A stretch of DNA of 64,000 bases from Excoecaria cochinchinensis (lineage: Eukaryota; Streptophyta; Magnoliopsida; Malpighiales; Euphorbiaceae): NCBI GenBank assembly GCA_947683425.1, contig CANTUQ010000055.1, positions 20,950,001 through 21,014,000 on the forward strand, written 5' to 3'. The notes under the pieces were generated by a model. The model saw only the letters and a list, made by a program, of their open reading frames with translations, was not told the DNA's origin and did not search any database. The translations under genes and the position numbers were made by a program. Below are positions 59,898 through 64,000 of this stretch, piece after piece (position 1 is the first letter of the stretch; the number at the start of each line of letters is the position of its first letter).

Positions 59898-61430
59898 TGT
59901 AGACACCGGATCCTGAGGCAGTCTAGATCAGAGTTACCCGATGAAGAAGCTGACGTTGGTTTCGCATAAGTGATGAAAGTTGTGGGTGCTCATTCTCCAT
60001 TTTTATGAGGATCGGAAGTTTTCTAGGTGAACGGGAGATTTCGGAGAGTCAAAACCTTGAAAATTGGAATTTTGGTCTACAGACGGGCTGCCCATTTGTG
60101 GTAGTATAGCCCGTCGCTTGTTGTCGAGTGCCGGCTATCACTCGGGGGGCTGTTGCTCCGGGGAATGCCCGTCGCTCTCTTGAGCAGTGCCTGTCGCTGG
60201 CTTGAGCGAATCCCGTCACCCGAGCGGTGCCCGTCGCTCGGTCGAGCAACGCCCCGCGAGTGGCTGTTGCGCCACGTGTAAGGCCACCGGTCAAATAACC
60301 GTTGTTGCTCTTTCTGCCGACGCCCATCGGTCGTTGATTTGGCAGCCTTAACCGCCGGATTTTGGGTGAGATTCAGAAAGATTAATAAAATATCCAAAAT
60401 ATCTTTTCAATCTCCAAAATCTTTTCAAATATTTTTAAAAGATTGGATTTGATTTTGAAATATTCTGAATATCTTTCAGTTTTGATTTGATTTCGGAAAA
60501 TCCTCTTCAAATCTAAATTTAAAATTTAAACTTATTTGAAATTTCTTCCTAAATCTATAAACAGGGGAAGGGGATTCTGTTTTCAGGGTTGGAAATTTCG
60601 CTGAAAAACTATTGATTAGAAAACTTTTTATTAGAAAACTGAAGCTTAGCAATTTACCACAGAGGATTTCATTTTCAATTTCTACAAAAAGAATTTTCTT
60701 TCAAAATTTCGTATTCTTTTATTTTATTTTATTCTCGAATTACGCTAATCCGTGGAAACGAGATCCATTCGTTTTTATCAATCTAGCTAATTCAGATATT
60801 CGTCGCTGTCAAAATTCCAAGAAAGAGAGAATAATTTCCTTCTCTTAGTTTATTTTTCAAAGTGAGATTTTTGCAACAAAAAATCTCTCCCAATTGCGTG
60901 ATCACAATCCGATCCTTGTAGAGCTCGAGGAGTTAAAATCTTGCAACGTTCACCTTCGCAAGGTAAAAATCCGAGGGTAAACATTCTGGAACTATTACTT
61001 TGAATTCAATTATTTTTGGTGATTTCTTGCATAAAAATCCCTTTTTTATTCAAATTAAAACAAAAAATCTTTTTCAATTTTGAGTTTATTTTCGGGAACA
61101 GAGGCGACCGACGGGCATAAGGCCCACCGTTGTCCGTCACTCAATCGAGCGACGGGCCGTTGAGGGTTGCCCTGGCGTCTGTCGCTCCGAGAGACGCCCG
61201 TCGGTCACGCGCTTTGGGGCGTCCCTGGGTCTCCTTTCCCCATTTAACTCCTTTTCTTTCCATTTTTTTGTTTCTAATATTTTTCTTATGCAATTTCTTC
61301 CATTTTCCTCTTTATGATTTAATTTCATATATATTTTTATTCTTTAATTTTACACTAACATGTTCTTTATTTTTGGTTTCTAATATTTTTCCTCTTTGAT
61401 TTAATTTTTGGTTCTGACAGCATCTTCAAC
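59898..61430 (+). repeat. Tat-type LTR 'f'
   Basis: It starts TGTAGACACC and has two GC-rich cassettes (60060-60350 and 61100-61220) that repeat CCCGTCGCTC words, for example four CGTCGCT copies between 60110 and 60240. A TATA box is at 60556-60563 (TATAAACA). GAGGGTAAACATTC (60973) matches the equivalent place in LTR 'a'. The right end near 61430 is only an estimate. Confidence 0.65.
60060..60350. other. GC-rich cassette of LTR 'f'
   Basis: An imperfect repeat of about 20-22 bp, CCCGTCGCTC.TTGAGC, recurs through the island. Two overlapping minus-strand frames here follow from the composition and are not conserved. Confidence 0.7.
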
Positions 61431-61635
61431 TTCTCTTGCAGCCATATCTAAGAAGGGAAACAGGAAGGAAAATAAGAGAAAAAGAAAATAAAGTCAAAAA
61501 AGTAAAGAAAAATAAAAGCCGCTGGAGTGGATTGGGTTCACTTCAAGCAAAAGTAAGGCATAGCGCTGTGTGAAAATCCGAAAAGGACGCACTTCCCACT
61601 AAGAAAAGCTAGTGTGAAAATTCACGAGGAACGCA
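61431..61635 (+). other. T3 internal, conserved 3' UTR block
   Basis: AAAGCCGCTGGAGTGGATTG, AGGCATAGCGCTGTGTG and AAGAAAAGCTAGTGTG match 20860-21040 of T1 on the opposite strand. Non-coding. Confidence 0.7.
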
Positions 61636-62219
61636 CTACCTTTGAAAATAATGACTTACCTGGAGTAATAAGGGGCTCTCAGAGAAAGTAGTAGAAGTCC
61701 CAGCACGGACAGAATCAAGACCTACGATAGTCTCAACGAGGATCAATAGAAAAGGGGTCAATCTGCACTGGAAATCATCCAGAATCCCAAACTGACGAGA
61801 GTCACCGATCAGATCCTCTGAGCTCACAAACAGATACCTCATCAGGAAGAAAAGAAAGATTACACCCATCCGGTATGGAGGAGCATCGAGGAGCTCATCT
61901 AGTGCCTCAATCAGTGGTTCTAAGGCAAATATGGCGCCCTAAGGAACTACATGGGCGACATAAGAGGGGGCAATGCTTAAGTCTAGTGCTACATCTCGAG
62001 TCTGAACCAAAGCACAGCAGGGAATGCAAGGCAGGGTGCTGGGTGGATACCAGGTCTCGACAATAGCGGCAAGCTCTTCAGGTAGGGGGTACAGTTCTAG
62101 GTAGGTGAACCTGAAGGCGTGGAATCGCGGGTCCTAGAAATGAACCACAGCCAAAAGAAGATTGTGGTCTATCTTAATCCTTCTCAGAAATTTTAGGTCA
62201 GAAAGCGGAGCCAGGGTGG
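61636..62219 (-). pseudogene. antisense extra ORF of a Tat-type element
   Basis: The minus strand gives about 194 codons with only two in-frame stops (62134-62136 and 61939-61941). The reading includes LKFLRRIKIDHNLLLAVVHF, DPRFHAFRFTYLELYPLPEE and LDELLDAPPYRMGVIF. The DPRFHAFRF...LPEEL pattern resembles transposon-associated plant domains (plant mobile domain or DUF7745-like), from memory and unverified. Extra ORFs in antisense between pol and the 3' LTR are known in Tat-group elements such as Retand and Grande. Its place next to the shared 3' UTR block fits this. Function unknown. Confidence 0.5.
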
Positions 62220-62597
62220 GGTTTTCCCAAGTTTGTTAGTTATCCAAAATTCAGTACATCCTAGCAACAGTGACAGAAGACAATTTTCAATCCCTGTGGT
62301 TGAAAATTTAAGATTGGCCAAAGAAATAAGCAAGGAAAAAGAGAGAAAACGAAAGAAAAGGCTTGGATTTTTGACAAGAAGATGAAAGGACATGAAACCC
62401 AAGGAAGAAAATGGGCAATTTAAAAGGAAGGGATGACCGACGGGGTGCCCATCTGTCACCCAATCAACGGGTAGCCCGTCGGTCAAGCTTGTTGACTAAT
62501 GGGCAGAATATCCCTGCATGCATGCATGACACGTGCATAGAATAATCTTTGCATATTTTTATTTCCTTTGTAATTTTGCAGGCAAGTCCAGGCACGG
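62220..62597. other. T3 internal end with a small GC cassette
   Basis: No clear gene. 62430-62485 holds GACCGACGGGGTGCCC...GGGTAGCCCGTCGGTC, an inverted pair of the same GACGGGC words found in the LTR cassettes. A minus-strand frame (62193-62486) is not conserved with anything here. Confidence 0.5.
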
Positions 62598-62862
62598 TGT
62601 AACAACCCAAAAAGGGCCTGGTCGAAATTTGCATGGTAAGTCGGTAAATTAAGGGTATTTCCGAAATTTGAGTAAGAGGAAAATTGGATAATAAGGACTT
62701 TAGTGCAAGGGAATTTAATTAATTAAGTTAAGAAAAGGATTTATATGGTGTGATGTGGTGTATGGAAGTAGGATAATTGTTGGATTAATCTAGTGTGGTT
62801 TGGGTGTATGGTGCCATGGAGATATTTATGTAAGAGATGATTGGGTGTGTGTGGGTTTGGAG
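62598..62862 (+). repeat. start of a chromovirus-type LTR (family 2), cut short
   Basis: TGTAACAACCCAAAAAGGGC resembles the LTR start at 15368. Only 265 bp are visible before an oppositely oriented LTR begins at 62863. Confidence 0.65.
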
Positions 62863-64000
62863 TGTAACACCCCTTACCCATACTCAGGCGATCCCATCCG
62901 ATAAGGAGTGAGGTGCCGTAGGAGTAAGGGTGCCACCACACAGATACATAACACTCATACACTCATCCATAAACATACATAACAAAATACCAGGTAATTT
63001 GAAACTTTACAAGATCATTCATGAAAGCTGATCATGCATTAATATAATAGAAGCATTACATTACTGTTCTGATCAACTGAGGGATACAACAGATAATTAC
63101 AAACCCCAAAATACATATACAAAAGCGGAAGCTATTACAAAATCATAAGAGAGTTCTTATACAAAAGAATCATAAAGCTACAAAAAAATAAGTCCTACAC
63201 TAAGACCCTGCTGTGTTGGCTTTGATGGCGACGACTCTCCCAAAAGCAACTCCTTCCGCACCTGCACGGGTAAACACACCGTGCTAAGCGATAAACGCTT
63301 AGTGGGGAAAACACATAGCATAAAGACAACCATTCACAACGGTCGTCAAGGCAATTCACATGCGTAAGTACATATAACCATTCATCAGAAGGTTCAAATC
63401 AATAATCGTATTCTCATAACAGATGATACTTTTCATCATTGAATTCACAAGGATAAAACATATGTTTGCTCATATAACAATTCATACAAGTACTTTAAGC
63501 ATTGAAACACCTGCTGACTCAAGGTAGTGGATAACGAGTGAACAGAAAGTACTTTACGAGTACCAACGGAATACGAAAAACCTTTTTAACTTTTCATTCA
63601 CAAACATTTCCAGAAGGACCTTAAACAAGATTCAAACACATTACAGAAGTTCGCGAGGAACAAAACGGGGACCTGATCGGGGTCCAAACGGAAATACAGA
63701 AGCTGCAGCAAAGACTCTATTAGGCATGCCTAACTATCCACTGACTAGACTCTAGCAGGTTATACTTAAACCATTCAATCCATTTCATAATTTCCAAAAT
63801 CATCATCATCAAATGAGCATAATCACATCATGGTTACACTTGCATATCATTTATAGGATACCAAGCATAAATCTCATAACTGCTAAAGTGAACTGAAGTT
63901 CAAGGCACACGCGAAGAAAGAAAACTCATTCAGCATACAAGGGACTGTCGCGCTCGCGATAGAGACTGAAGTCTCTTCGCTGCGCGCGCGCGACAGATTT
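62863..64000 (-). repeat. 3' part of a chromovirus-type LTR (family 2), runs off the window
   Basis: The plus-strand left end TGTAACACCCCTTACCC is the reverse complement of a ...GGGGTGTTACA LTR end. Inward lie the double hairpin (63265-63302), a GGATAACGAGTGAACAG block (63530), AGGCATGCCTAACTATCCAC (63724) and GC words (GTCGCGCTCGCGATAGAG, 63948). The layout equals that of H3. The 5' part lies outside the window. Confidence 0.82.
63265..63302 (-). promoter_or_regulatory. double hairpin in the right-edge LTR
   Basis: Hairpin 1 is CTAAGCG-ATAAA-CGCTTAG (63284-63302); hairpin 2 is CACGG...CCGTG (63265-63283). Confidence 0.65.

Larger units (their letters stand above)
59898..62597 (+). mobile_element. 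T3: plus-strand Tat-type element remnant
   Basis: A Tat-type LTR start (TGTAGACACCGGATCC) is followed after the LTR by the conserved 3' UTR block shared with T1 (61515-61650) and an antisense extra ORF. gag and pol are missing, so the element is internally deleted or non-autonomous. It ends against a chromovirus LTR start at 62598. Confidence 0.65.

Overview
The window looks like nuclear DNA of a flowering plant, probably a eudicot, from a gene-poor heterochromatic region. It is AT-rich and almost wholly made of nested LTR retrotransposons, their solo LTRs and one CACTA DNA transposon. I see no intact host gene and no intact transposon gene. The species cannot be named from the sequence.

Layout. 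1-4339: 3' part of a Ty1/copia element (integrase, RT, RNase H with only two in-frame stops) and its 3' LTR, inserted in a Tat-type LTR (4340-5791, minus strand). 5793-10339: the 3' end of a second Tat-type element (T2, plus strand): 3' UTR tandem repeats, polypurine tract and LTR. That LTR abuts, tail to tail, the 3' LTR of a third element, T1 (10340-31719, minus strand). T1 keeps gag but shows no pol. It carries a nested solo LTR (11537-13633), a chromovirus-type LTR with a primer binding site (15368-19557), a tandem-repeat 3' UTR (19619-20395), a gag gene split by a 5-kb CACTA element (22022-27024), its own primer binding site, and its 5' LTR (28765-31719).

31720-34711 is a 5'-truncated chromovirus-type LTR. 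34712-55757 is G1, a plus-strand Ty3/gypsy chromovirus of the Tekay/Del kind: LTR remnant, PBS, gag, protease, RT, RNase H, integrase, chromodomain, polypurine tract and 3' LTR. Its coding region is broken by three solo LTRs (36656-40007, 41505-43913, 44997-47357), all antisense to it. The last two have perfect 5-bp target duplications and the first an imperfect one. Its 3' LTR is itself split by another LTR (49814-54506) that starts with a 5S rRNA-like segment. 55758-56131 is a small non-repeat-looking island. 56132-59897 is another chromovirus LTR. 59898-62597 is a plus-strand Tat remnant with an antisense extra ORF, and 62598-64000 holds two opposed chromovirus-type LTR pieces.

The two Tat internal regions that were kept (T1 and T3) lack recognisable pol, so they would have depended on enzymes made elsewhere; G1 encoded a full set but is now inactive. 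The most interesting signals are structural. A double hairpin with compensatory changes sits near the 3' end of eight chromovirus LTRs. One LTR has a 5S-rRNA-like internal-promoter module. GC-rich, self-complementary cassettes sit inside otherwise AT-rich LTRs. LTRs with TA...CA rather than TG...CA ends recur.
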